This document shows, in pieces, positions 33,451 to 41,592 of a stretch of 64,000 nucleotides of DNA; the stretch's first letter is position 1, and each line of letters opens with the position of its first letter. Both the position numbers and the translations under genes were made by a program. The notes under the pieces are model-generated. The model did not search any database. It worked only from the letters and a program-made list of their open reading frames with translations, and was not told the DNA's origin. Source of the stretch: an uncultured Rhodospirillales bacterium (GTDB taxonomy: Bacteria; Pseudomonadota; Alphaproteobacteria; ATCC43930; CGMCC-115725); assembly GCA_903822185.1 (NCBI GenBank), contig CAIJOA010000039.1, positions 157,417 to 221,416 of the forward strand, in the 5' to 3' direction.

Positions 33451-34682
33451 CCCGGCTTCACGATGCGATACAGACCGACATCGATGGTGCCGAGACGGAA
33501 ACCCGCTTCGCAATAAGCGAGATAATATTCCCACATATGCTTGAAGCGCGGCGTGAAGCCGAGTTTAGCCAGCCGTGGCCATGCGGCATCAAAGCGGTCG
33601 CGCCATTCGGCAAGGGTCCGGGCATAGCTGAGACCGAACCGTTCGGCCGAAGCAAGCGTCAGACCAGCGCGCGCGACCTGCTGCTTCATCACCGTGATCG
33701 ACGGCAACATGCCGCCCGGGAAGATGTAACGCTGAATGAAATCGGGCGTACGGCGATAACCCTCGAGCCGCGCCTCGTCGATGGTGATCGCCTGTACCGC
33801 CGCGATGCCACCCGGCACGAGACGCTTTGCCAAAGTCTCGAAATAAGCCGGCCAATTCTCTTCGCCGACCGCTTCGATCATCTCGATCGAAACAATGCGA
33901 TCGTAGGATTCGGGAACGTCGCGGTAATCCTGCAGCCGCAGATCGGCCTTGCCGGAAAGTTGCGCCTTCTCGAGACGGTCTTCGGCATAAGCGAGCTGTT
34001 CATGCGACAAGGTCAGGCCAGTGACGCGGCACTGATGTTCGCGGATCAGCGCTTCGGCAAGTGCTCCCCAGCCGCAACCGATCTCGAGCACTTTTTCGCC
34101 GCCTTTGAGCGCCAGCGCATCCATCGCAAGATGGATTTTCGCGGCTTGGGCGTCTTCGAGGCTTTGATCGGGCGATGTGTAGAGCGCCGAGGAATAGCTC
34201 ATGCTCGGATCGAGCCATTCCTTGTAGAAGGCGTTGCCGAGATCGTAATGCGCTTCGATATTGCGCTTGCTGCCGCTTCGCGTGTTGCGGTTCTTGCGAT
34301 GCAAAAACCGATTGATCATGCGAATAGGCGCCATCGCGCCTGACGGCACGACTTCGCGCTCATTGAGAGCAGCCAATTCGATAACTTTTGCAAGGTCGGG
34401 CGTTGACCATTCATGCGCCATATACGATTCGGCAAAGCCGATATCGCCCCCCATCAGAAGCCGCAGCAGCATCCGCCAACGATGAATCGTCAGCGCTGCG
34501 CTCGGCCCTTCCTTCGCTCCGGCAAAGGTCAGCGTCTTACCATCCGGCGTGGTGATCGCCAGACGCCCACAGACCAGCCCGGCGCCCAACCGCGTCAGAA
34601 TTCTCTCCATAACGCCGCTCAACCCGAAGGCGTGCGCACGGCTGGTTACAGATTGAGGATTTTCGATGTCCCGCGTTGTCAT
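33447..34682 (-). CDS. cfa: Cyclopropane-fatty-acyl-phospholipid synthase (full length)
   Basis: A 411-residue enzyme with the N-terminal lipid-binding domain (to about residue 130) and the SAM methyltransferase domain: IEAHYDLGNAFYKEWLDPSM, motif I VLEIGCGWGALAEALIREHQ, SIEMIEAVGEENWPAYF and YIFPGGMLPS. It transfers a methylene or methyl from SAM to the double bond of membrane acyl chains. In Rhodobacter a homologue belongs to the singlet-oxygen regulon. It starts three bases after the DUF1365 stop, and its stop overlaps the MFS start. Confidence 0.93.
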   Translation of the reverse strand: MTTRDIENPQSVTSRAHAFGLSGVMERILTRLGAGLVCGRLAITTPDGKTLTFAGAKEGPSAALTIHRWRMLLRLLMGGDIGFAESYMAHEWSTPDLAKVIELAALNEREVVPSGAMAPIRMINRFLHRKNRNTRSGSKRNIEAHYDLGNAFYKEWLDPSMSYSSALYTSPDQSLEDAQAAKIHLAMDALALKGGEKVLEIGCGWGALAEALIREHQCRVTGLTLSHEQLAYAEDRLEKAQLSGKADLRLQDYRDVPESYDRIVSIEMIEAVGEENWPAYFETLAKRLVPGGIAAVQAITIDEARLEGYRRTPDFIQRYIFPGGMLPSITVMKQQVARAGLTLASAERFGLSYARTLAEWRDRFDAAWPRLAKLGFTPRFKHMWEYYLAYCEAGFRLGTIDVGLYRIVKPG

Positions 34683-34685
34683 TTT

Positions 34686-35471
34686 TTATTCGCCCGCGTC
34701 AGTCACGAAAGTGGCTGTATGATTAGGGGCGGGCGGCCTTTTGACAAGAGGCACACCTTTGAGAAACAGCTTCAGCGCCTGCCAGTGGATCGCCGCGACG
34801 ACCTTGAAGGTCGCCAGGGGAAAAAGCAGCAGCGCCTTCATGAGTGAGGCATCGGTCAGCGACCGGCGCTGGCCGCAAAACGAGGCCAGCAAGACAGGGC
34901 CATCGCGATCGTGCGCGGCGATGGTGATCGCCGTCGTTTGCGCCGGCGGCATGATCCGGAAATGATAGGTCATCGCCATTTCGAGAAAAGGCGACACGTA
35001 GAAGCGTTTGCTGCAGCTCTGCCGGACGAGCCGGTCCGCACCGAGCCCCGCCGTGATCACGTAGGTATGGCGCTGGCCGAAAGTATTGTTCACCTCATAG
35101 AGGATGGCCGCGAGCTGGCCCGGGTTTTCCCAGCAAAAATAAACGGTTAGCGGATTGAAGGCATAGCCGAACATGCGCGGGCTCGACAGCAGCTCGATCG
35201 AGCCCTGCGCACCCAGCGTGATCCCCGCCTCCGCCAGTTGCGCCTCGACCCAAGGCCGCAGCGCCGCACCGCCGCCGCCATGGTCCCGATCGTAAAAGCT
35301 GAAGACGTTGAACCGATTGTGGGAAAACAGCCGGCAGGACTGGGTCAGTGTCGGCAGTTCCCCAAGATCGATCAGCGCGGAGAACATCCGATAACCGAGG
35401 GCGTGGCGTCGGGGACGCAACCGCTGATGGGCAACGGTACCGAAATAGAGCGCGGAGCGCTGTGCCGTCAC
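34686..35471 (-). CDS. DUF1365 family protein
   Basis: A 261-residue DUF1365 protein from GTG 35471, which overlaps the upstream oxidase stop (GTGA, 35468-35471). Characteristic segments are ALYFGTVAHQRLRPRRHALG, ELLSSPRMFGYAFNPLTVYF and CSKRFYVSPFLEMAMTYHFR. The biochemical role is unknown; the family nearly always accompanies an FAD amine-oxidase-like protein and a CFA-type methyltransferase, which points to a step in altered acyl-chain formation. Confidence 0.9.
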   Translation of the reverse strand: MTAQRSALYFGTVAHQRLRPRRHALGYRMFSALIDLGELPTLTQSCRLFSHNRFNVFSFYDRDHGGGGAALRPWVEAQLAEAGITLGAQGSIELLSSPRMFGYAFNPLTVYFCWENPGQLAAILYEVNNTFGQRHTYVITAGLGADRLVRQSCSKRFYVSPFLEMAMTYHFRIMPPAQTTAITIAAHDRDGPVLLASFCGQRRSLTDASLMKALLLFPLATFKVVAAIHWQALKLFLKGVPLVKRPPAPNHTATFVTDAGE

Positions 35472-36811
35472 GTCACCGCCAACGCATCGCCGAACACCGG
35501 CGTTGGGTCGAGATAAATACGACCGGAGGGGTTCGCGACCTTCCACGGGCGGCGCGCGCCGCCCAAAGCCTCGGCAACGGCGAGGCCTGCCTGAAGACCG
35601 TCTTCGTGAAAGCCTGCTCCGAAATACGCGCCGCAATACCAGACGCGCGAACGGCCCTGCAGACTCCAGAGCTGCCGCTGGGCACGTGCCGCGGCGATAT
35701 CGAAAATCGGATGCAGATAATTGAAATTATGCAGCGTCAGTTCGGGCTTCGGCCGCACCACCGGATTGAGCGTCAGGAACAGCGGGTTTTCATCCGGCAG
35801 ACCTTGCAACCGATTGAGCCAGTAGGTCGCGCAGAGATCTTTCATCTGCGCACCGTCTCGGCCGCCGATGTAATTCCAGCTCGACCAAACATTGCGCCGC
35901 TTCGGCATCAGATCTTCATCGCGGTGAACAACAGCATCGTTCGGTTGATAGCGGAAAGCACCCAAGACGGCTTCTTCGCGCGACGTCGGCGCTTCGAGCA
36001 ACTGCAAGGCCTGATCCGCATGCGCAGCGACCACAACCTGATCATAGCGCGAAACTTCGTGCCGCGAGTCCAAGACCTTCACGCCATCGCCCGAACGCTG
36101 GATCGACGTCGCGCCGCAATTCAGACGAATCTTGTCGGCGTAGTGCGCCGTAAGGCGACGGACATATTCCCGGCTCCCGCCCTCGACCGAGCGCCATAAC
36201 GGACGGTTCCGCAATTGCAGTAGGCCATGATTGTCGCAGAAGCGGACGAATTCCGCGGCCGGATGATCACGCATCATGTTTACCGGCGCCGACCAGATCG
36301 CGCCAGCCATCGGAAGCAAATGCTCGTCGATGAAGCTGCGGGAGTAATTCCGCTCTTCGAGAAAGCGGCCGAGAGTCATGAGTTCGTTATCGGGAATATC
36401 GAGCAACGCCGGAGCATCGCGGTTGAAGCGAAGAATGTCGCGCAACATCAGCCAAAAACGCGGCCGCAGCAGATTACGTTTCTGCGCGAACAGGCTGGCG
36501 AGGTTGGTCCCCGAATACTCGACATCGCCGTCACCCAAGGAAACGGCAAAGGACATGTCGCTCGAGCGGGTCGGCACTTCGAGAAGCCGCAAAAGCACGG
36601 TCAAATTCGGATAATTCGGCTCGTTATAGACCATAAAGGCGGTATCGACCGGCATGGTGCGATCGCCGACCGGAACATCGATGGTGTGGCTATGCCCACC
36701 GATTCGATGATCTTGCTCATAAACGGTGACACGGTGGTTCTGGCTCAAGAGCCAAGCCGCCGCCATCCCGGAAATTCCCGTGCCAATAACGGCAATATCG
36801 AGTGGCTGCAC
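35468..36811 (-). CDS. FAD-dependent oxidoreductase (flavin amine oxidase fold)
   Basis: A 447-residue flavoprotein. The N-terminal FAD motif is IAVIGTGISGMAAAWLLSQN with the second glycine block EQDHRIGGHSHT; a C-terminal FAD block GVWYCGAYFGAGFHEDGLQA, read from RVWYCGAYFG, is also present. The homologues in RpoE/ChrR operons are thought to dehydrogenate or oxidise methylated acyl chains rather than amines. It is first in its operon, with an RpoE-type promoter 59 bases upstream, divergent from the sigma factor operon. Confidence 0.88.
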   Translation of the reverse strand: MQPLDIAVIGTGISGMAAAWLLSQNHRVTVYEQDHRIGGHSHTIDVPVGDRTMPVDTAFMVYNEPNYPNLTVLLRLLEVPTRSSDMSFAVSLGDGDVEYSGTNLASLFAQKRNLLRPRFWLMLRDILRFNRDAPALLDIPDNELMTLGRFLEERNYSRSFIDEHLLPMAGAIWSAPVNMMRDHPAAEFVRFCDNHGLLQLRNRPLWRSVEGGSREYVRRLTAHYADKIRLNCGATSIQRSGDGVKVLDSRHEVSRYDQVVVAAHADQALQLLEAPTSREEAVLGAFRYQPNDAVVHRDEDLMPKRRNVWSSWNYIGGRDGAQMKDLCATYWLNRLQGLPDENPLFLTLNPVVRPKPELTLHNFNYLHPIFDIAAARAQRQLWSLQGRSRVWYCGAYFGAGFHEDGLQAGLAVAEALGGARRPWKVANPSGRIYLDPTPVFGDALAVT

Positions 36812-36869
36812 TTTCCCTCCTGCTCCGGAAACGCCCGGTCGGCGTAGCGAACGCCGGTTGTTTCATTTA

Positions 36870-36898
36870 TCCTACGCTTCTAGCTCGGGATTGGATCA
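36870..36898 (-). promoter_or_regulatory. RpoE promoter for FAD oxidase-DUF1365-cfa-MFS operon
   Basis: Reverse strand: TGATCC at 36898-36893, an 18-base spacer, TAGGA at 36874-36870 (one mismatch to the Rhodobacter RpoE consensus TGATCC-N18-TAAGA). Confidence 0.75.
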
Positions 36899-36910
36899 GT
36901 CAGAACCAGG

Positions 36911-36939
36911 TGATCCGCCGAGCTTCTTGCTGCGTAACA
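36911..36939 (+). promoter_or_regulatory. RpoE autoregulatory promoter for rpoE-chrR operon
   Basis: Forward strand: TGATCC at 36911-36916, an 18-base spacer, TAACA at 36935-36939 (one mismatch to TAAGA). It is divergent from the site at 36870-36898 with 12 bases between the -35 elements and predicts a leader of about 120 bases for rpoE. Confidence 0.73.
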
Positions 36940-37066
36940 ACGGGGTATGAGTGCTCGCGCGTCCCTTCTTCGCAACTCCCTTGTGCCGGCTCCGGCATCG
37001 CGGCCACGCCTTGGCCGAGTCGAGAGCCGCGTTGTCGTTTTCAAACCGCGATCGTTGAGGCTCATT

Positions 37067-37621
37067 ATGTCCGACCGGGACAGCCCGACGGCGTCGCAAC
37101 TGATTCAGTGCATCGCCCAGACCGAGGACCGCGCCGCTTTCCGGCAGCTCTTTGGTTATTTCGCGCCTCGCATTAAAGCATATCTCTTGCGGCTTGGCGC
37201 CAACGCAGCCCAGGCGGAAGACGTGGCGCAGGAAACAATGCTGACGGTTTGGCGCAAGGCCGCTTCGTTTGAGCCTGCAAAGGCCGATGCGGCAACCTGG
37301 ATTTTCACTATCGCCCGTAACCGCCGGATCGATGTCCTGCGCCGCGAACGCTATCCGACTCTCAGCGACGAAGGGCAAGATCAGCGGCCCGACGATGCCC
37401 CCTTGGCCGACGAGACGATCGGCGTGACTGAGCGCCAACGCCTGTTGCAAAAGGCCGTTGCGGCCTTGCCGGCCGATCAGGCCGAGGTCGTTCGCCTCTC
37501 TTTCTTCGAAGACAGACCCCATAGCGAAATCGAACGCGCCCTCGGCATTCCACTCGGAACCGTCAAATCGCGGTTGCGTTTGGCCATGACCCGGCTGCGC
37601 AAAGTGATGGGAGAGGAATGA
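37067..37621 (+). CDS. rpoE: ECF sigma factor RpoE (ChrR-partner type)
   Basis: A 184-residue group IV sigma factor. Region 2: AEDVAQETMLTVWRKAASF and ATWIFTIARNRRIDVLRRER. Region 4: LPADQAEVVRLSFFEDRPHS and IERALGIPLGTVKSRLRLAM. It is paired with a ChrR-type anti-sigma factor (ATGA overlap, 37618-37621), which defines the ECF11 class that answers singlet oxygen and organic peroxides. ATG 37067 is chosen by homology; the open frame extends 40 codons upstream into the promoter. Two divergent TGATCC-N18-TA sites upstream point to autoregulation. Confidence 0.92.
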   Translation: MSDRDSPTASQLIQCIAQTEDRAAFRQLFGYFAPRIKAYLLRLGANAAQAEDVAQETMLTVWRKAASFEPAKADAATWIFTIARNRRIDVLRRERYPTLSDEGQDQRPDDAPLADETIGVTERQRLLQKAVAALPADQAEVVRLSFFEDRPHSEIERALGIPLGTVKSRLRLAMTRLRKVMGEE

Positions 37622-38271
37622 TGGCGATGCCAAAACACCACCCCAATGATGAAACGCTTCTGGCTTACAGCAGCGGGAACCTCGCACAGGGCTTCGCTTT
37701 GACCGTTTCGACCCATTTGGGATTTTGCGCCGATTGCCGCCATCGTACCGCCGAGATGGAGCAACTTGGCGGCGCCTTGCTCGATGAGCTGTCGCCCGCC
37801 CCGATGGATGACGCTGCTTGGAATGCGATTGCCGCGCGCCTCGATGAAGCGCCTACTGTTTCGACAGCACCGACCGTACCGCAAGAGGCTGCCGCTTGGC
37901 CGCGCGAACTGACGCCTTATCTGCCCGGCCCGACGTTGCCGTGGCGTGCCTTGGTTCCCGGCGTCCGGCATGTGACGCTTCCGGTCGGTATTCCGAAACG
38001 CGGCAATGTTCGTTTGGTTCGGATTGCCCCTGACAAAGCAGTCGGCGTTCATGGCCATACGGGCCGCGAAATGACGGTCGTGCTCGAAGGCGGTTTCTCG
38101 GACGTCTTGGGACATTACGGCCCCGGCGATTTCATGGAACTGGACGAAGGCGTCGAGCATGAGCCGGTGACGCCGCCCAGCAGCCATTGCATTTGCCTCA
38201 TCGCGGTCGAAAGTCCGCTGCGTTTCCGCGGTTTCCTCGCCCGGCTGCTTCAACCCATCCTTGGTCTTTAG
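37618..38271 (+). CDS. chrR: ChrR-type zinc anti-sigma factor with cupin domain
   Basis: A 217-residue protein with two domains. The N-terminal anti-sigma domain carries the zinc motif H33-x3-C37-x2-C40 (STHLGFCADCRHR) plus His 7/8; the C-terminal cupin has H145, H147 and E151 (GVHGHTGREMTVVLEGG) and H181 (EGVEHEP), the zinc ligands of Rhodobacter ChrR. The anti-sigma domain holds RpoE inactive; the cupin is needed to release it under singlet oxygen. Translation is coupled to rpoE by an ATGA overlap. Confidence 0.93.
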   Translation: MMAMPKHHPNDETLLAYSSGNLAQGFALTVSTHLGFCADCRHRTAEMEQLGGALLDELSPAPMDDAAWNAIAARLDEAPTVSTAPTVPQEAAAWPRELTPYLPGPTLPWRALVPGVRHVTLPVGIPKRGNVRLVRIAPDKAVGVHGHTGREMTVVLEGGFSDVLGHYGPGDFMELDEGVEHEPVTPPSSHCICLIAVESPLRFRGFLARLLQPILGL

Positions 38272-39169
38272 CTTGGCCGCGGTGGGTGCGTCGCTGCGTC
38301 GGCTGGGTCGGCGCCATATCTTGTCGTCTCTTCCCCTGCTCGCCACGGTTGGTTGCTCTCCCGCCGGCATCGTCAATGCGCTGGTCCCCAATCGCGGCTA
38401 CACACTGATGAAGGACGTCGTGTACGGCGAAGGTCCGCGCCGGAAACTCGACATCTATTTGCCCGAAAAGATCAGCGGTGACACGCCGGTCGTCGTCTTT
38501 TTCTATGGCGGCGAATGGCAATATGGCTCGAAAGATATCTATCTCTTTGTCGGCCAAGCCCTCGCCGCACGCGGCGTCATCGCGATCATTCCCGATTATC
38601 GCGTTTATCCCGAGGTCAAATTCCCTGGCTTCCTCGAAGACGCTGCCGCTGCCGTCGCCTGGGCGAAAGCCGAAGCACCGCGATATGGCGGTAATCCCGA
38701 TAAGCTGTTCATTATGGGACATTCCGCCGGCGCTCATATTGCCGCGATGGTCGCAATCGACCCGCAATGGCTCGACGCGCACGGCATGAAGATCAACGAT
38801 TTAAAAGGTTTGATCGGTCTCGCCGGGCCTTACGATTTTTTGCCGATCACCGACCCCACCTTGAAGATCATTTTCGGCGACCCGTCGGAATGGCCGAAAA
38901 CCCAGCCGATCAATTTCGTCTCGGCGCACGAGCCGCCGGCGCTGCTTTTGACCGGCACCGCCGACAAGACGGTCGATCCCGGCAATTCACCGCGCCTCGC
39001 CAAAGCGGCGCGGGCGGTTGGCGCAAAAGTCGAAGTGAAGGAATACGACAATATCGGTCATATCGAGATTATCGGCTCGATATCCTGGCCGATCCGGTTT
39101 CTCGCACCGGCGCTTTCCGACACGATGAAATTCCTTGCCGAACAGACCGGACTGCCGCTGGGAAGTTAG
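38261..39169 (+). CDS. Alpha/beta hydrolase (BD-FAE/carboxylesterase-like), probably exported
   Basis: An alpha/beta hydrolase of about 300 residues with the GxSxG nucleophile in LFIMGHSAGAHIAAM, a VVVFFYGGEWQYGSK oxyanion region, the Asp in TGTADKTVDPGN and the His in YDNIGHIEII. The N-terminus (SSLPLLATVGCSP) could be a lipoprotein-type signal, though the lipobox is imperfect. The start is unclear: TTG 38261, TTG 38273 or GTG 38282 all lie at or over the chrR stop. As third gene of the rpoE operon it may cleave oxidised lipid esters; this is inference. Confidence 0.82.
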   Translation: MVFSLAAVGASLRRLGRRHILSSLPLLATVGCSPAGIVNALVPNRGYTLMKDVVYGEGPRRKLDIYLPEKISGDTPVVVFFYGGEWQYGSKDIYLFVGQALAARGVIAIIPDYRVYPEVKFPGFLEDAAAAVAWAKAEAPRYGGNPDKLFIMGHSAGAHIAAMVAIDPQWLDAHGMKINDLKGLIGLAGPYDFLPITDPTLKIIFGDPSEWPKTQPINFVSAHEPPALLLTGTADKTVDPGNSPRLAKAARAVGAKVEVKEYDNIGHIEIIGSISWPIRFLAPALSDTMKFLAEQTGLPLGS

Positions 39170-39175
39170 CCCTGT

Positions 39176-40375
39176 CTAGCTCGCGATACGCTGCTGCTGA
39201 GGTGGGGCAGCCGCCGAGCGGAAGCGAACCGCCGGCAGCGTCACTGTCACCACGGTGCCATGCCCCGCCTCGCTGGCGATATCCAAAGTGCCGTGGTGAA
39301 GTTCGACGAGACGCTTGGTCAACGGCAGGCCGAGACCGACGCCCTCGTAGCGCCGCGACAGACCGCTATCGATCTGACTAAATGGCGCAAGCGCAAGCGG
39401 CAGCTTATCCGCAGACATGCCGATCCCTGTGTCCGCGATACAGAAAATCAAATCGCCGATAGTATCCCGCTCTACCGTCAGCGAGACACGGCCGCCGGCC
39501 GGCGTGAATTTGATCGCATTCGACAGAAGATTGACTAGGATCTGCGACAGCTTTGCCGAATCCGCAAAGAATTCCGGCAGATTGTCTTCGATGTCGAATG
39601 AGCATTGAATTTCGGATTTTTGCGCCATTTCCTGCGCCATGCTCACGCTCAACGCAGCAATGCCGGCGATATCGATGTCCCGCTCGTTCAAAACCAACTG
39701 ATGCGATTCCGCTTTTGCGATGTCGAGAATTGAATTGATCATCGTCAGCAGGTGATTGCCGCTTTCGCTGATATGTCCGGCGAATTCCGCATATTTCGGA
39801 TCAAGCGGGCCGACGAGACTGTCGCGGATCAAGGTCGAAAAGCCGATGATCGCGTTCAGCGGCGTGCGAAGCTCATGACTCATATTCGCCAGAAATTCCG
39901 ATTTCGCCCGGCTGGCTGCTTCGGCTTCATCCTTCGCAGCGATAAGGCGGTCTTGATTGTGTTGCAATTCATCGAAGGCCCGCGCCGCGCGAAGGATGTA
40001 GCGAACGCGATAATTCAGCAGCGGCCAATTCAACGGCTTGGCGATAAAATCCGTCGCGCCAGCGACATAGGCCGCTTCAACCGATTCGACATCGTCGCGC
40101 CCCGTCGCCATCAGAATGGGCACGAATGCCGTTTCCGGCCGGCTGCGCAACAAGCGGCACAAGGCGTAACCGTCCATGCCAGGCATCACGACATCGACGA
40201 CGATGAGGCCGAGCGTGCGGCTGGCCGTGATCTCGCACGCCTCTTCGCCGGACGATGCCTCAAGCACGGAAAAGCCCTCGTTTTCAAGCGAAGCGCGCAT
40301 CAGTGCCCGCAAGATATCGTCATCATCGACGATCAAAATCGGTGCATCATGCGTTCTTGCGGGGATATCCATCAC
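39176..40375 (-). CDS. Receiver-histidine kinase protein (REC-HisKA-HATPase)
   Basis: A 399-residue soluble protein: receiver at about residues 12-130 (LIVDDDDILRALM, phosphoacceptor Asp in VVDVVMPGMDG, Lys in FIAKPLNW), a short coiled linker, H-box FLANMSHELRTPLNAIIGFS, and a complete ATPase domain with N-box ILVNLLSNAIKF and DTGIGMS / GVGLGLPL boxes. The receiver in front of the kinase suggests that it is switched by phosphotransfer from another protein, probably the HPt of the upstream hybrid kinase. Its start overlaps the stop of the 40372 gene. Confidence 0.9.
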   Translation of the reverse strand: MMDIPARTHDAPILIVDDDDILRALMRASLENEGFSVLEASSGEEACEITASRTLGLIVVDVVMPGMDGYALCRLLRSRPETAFVPILMATGRDDVESVEAAYVAGATDFIAKPLNWPLLNYRVRYILRAARAFDELQHNQDRLIAAKDEAEAASRAKSEFLANMSHELRTPLNAIIGFSTLIRDSLVGPLDPKYAEFAGHISESGNHLLTMINSILDIAKAESHQLVLNERDIDIAGIAALSVSMAQEMAQKSEIQCSFDIEDNLPEFFADSAKLSQILVNLLSNAIKFTPAGGRVSLTVERDTIGDLIFCIADTGIGMSADKLPLALAPFSQIDSGLSRRYEGVGLGLPLTKRLVELHHGTLDIASEAGHGTVVTVTLPAVRFRSAAAPPQQQRIAS

Positions 40376-41592
40376 GCCATCCTAAGCGGCATCGTTTTGA
40401 CGACGACATGCGGCAGATGCACGCGGACGGACGTGCCTCGCCCCACTTCACTCGAAACTTCGATCGTTCCGTTATGCTGATCGACAACCTGGCGTGCGAT
40501 CGGGAGGCCAAGGCCGGTGCCGAAACTACGCGTGCTGAACAAAGGCTCGAAAATCTGCGGCAAGATTTCAGCCGGAATACCGAAACCGGTATCCTCAAAA
40601 ACGATATCGACGCCGTGGTCATACCGCGTCGAAACATGGATACGACGCACGTCCCCATCGGCACTTTCCTCAAGCGCCTGAATCGCATTTTCGATCAGAT
40701 TGGCGACGACGCGACGTAACCCGTCGGTCGCGATATCCACCATCGCATCGGAAGCGCCGAAAGTGCGATCGAGCGCAATACCGGCAGGCAGCGCGACTTC
40801 ATCGAGAACGGCGCCGAGCCAAGGGTCGAGCGGAACCCGTTCCCACTTCAATTCGCGCGCATGGGTATAATCGAGCAGGCTCTCGATGATCTTATTGCAA
40901 CGGCTGACGCTGCGTTCCATCCGGTCCGCGGCACGACCCAACATCGGGTTGGCGCCGGCGGCTGTGCGGAGGACGAATATCGTATTACTGATCGCGCCCA
41001 AAGGATTGCGCAGTTCGTGCGCCATCGTCGCCGTGACCTGGCCGATGGTCGAGATGCGTTCTTGCTTGAGCAATTCTTCCTGGGTTTCGCGTAATTCTCT
41101 CGTGCGTTCTTCGACCCGCCGCTCCAACGCCTCATTCGCGGCCTGCACTGCAGCCTTTGATTCCTCCAGCGCCTTTTGCGCACGCCGGGCTTCGTCGAAG
41201 GCAAGGCTCGAACGCAGCAGATACCGGATACGCTGGCAAAGAATGATCCAGTTCAGCGGTTTGCTGATGAAGTCGGTCGCCCCCGCCTCATAGGCTTCAC
41301 GGATCGAGGCGACATCATCCAACCCTGTCGCCATCAAGATCGGGACGTGCATCGTGTTCGGCAATAGACGCAGAGCACGGCACAGATCGAAACCGGTCAT
41401 CCCTGGCATAACGACATCGACGACGATCAACTGCGGCGTGAATTCAGCTCCGAGACGGCAAGCCTCCTCGCCGTCCGCTGCTTCCTCGACCGTGAATCCA
41501 TCGCTCTCGAGTGCGGCGCGCATCAGCGCGCGCAAGATCGGATCGTCATCGACGATCAGAATCGGCGCATCGTTTTTGACGGTGGCGGTCAC
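40372..41592 (-). CDS. Receiver-histidine kinase protein (REC-coiled coil-HisKA-HATPase)
   Basis: A 406-residue paralogue of the downstream protein. Its receiver is nearly the same (LIVDDDPILRALM, VVDVVMPGMTGFD, FISKPLNW), but the linker is a longer coiled coil (about residues 135-180) and the kinase part is NtrB/HPK4-like: TMAHELRNPLGAISNTIFVL, N-box LIENAIQALEE, DTGFGIP and GTGLGLPI. Fused kinase types after a duplicated receiver suggest domain shuffling. Both ends overlap neighbours as ATGA. Confidence 0.9.
   Translation of the reverse strand: MTATVKNDAPILIVDDDPILRALMRAALESDGFTVEEAADGEEACRLGAEFTPQLIVVDVVMPGMTGFDLCRALRLLPNTMHVPILMATGLDDVASIREAYEAGATDFISKPLNWIILCQRIRYLLRSSLAFDEARRAQKALEESKAAVQAANEALERRVEERTRELRETQEELLKQERISTIGQVTATMAHELRNPLGAISNTIFVLRTAAGANPMLGRAADRMERSVSRCNKIIESLLDYTHARELKWERVPLDPWLGAVLDEVALPAGIALDRTFGASDAMVDIATDGLRRVVANLIENAIQALEESADGDVRRIHVSTRYDHGVDIVFEDTGFGIPAEILPQIFEPLFSTRSFGTGLGLPIARQVVDQHNGTIEVSSEVGRGTSVRVHLPHVVVKTMPLRMA

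Noticed and set aside
37477..38391. 304-codon reverse ORF over rpoE-chrR
   Set aside because: Antisense to two genes with clear domains and zinc motifs.
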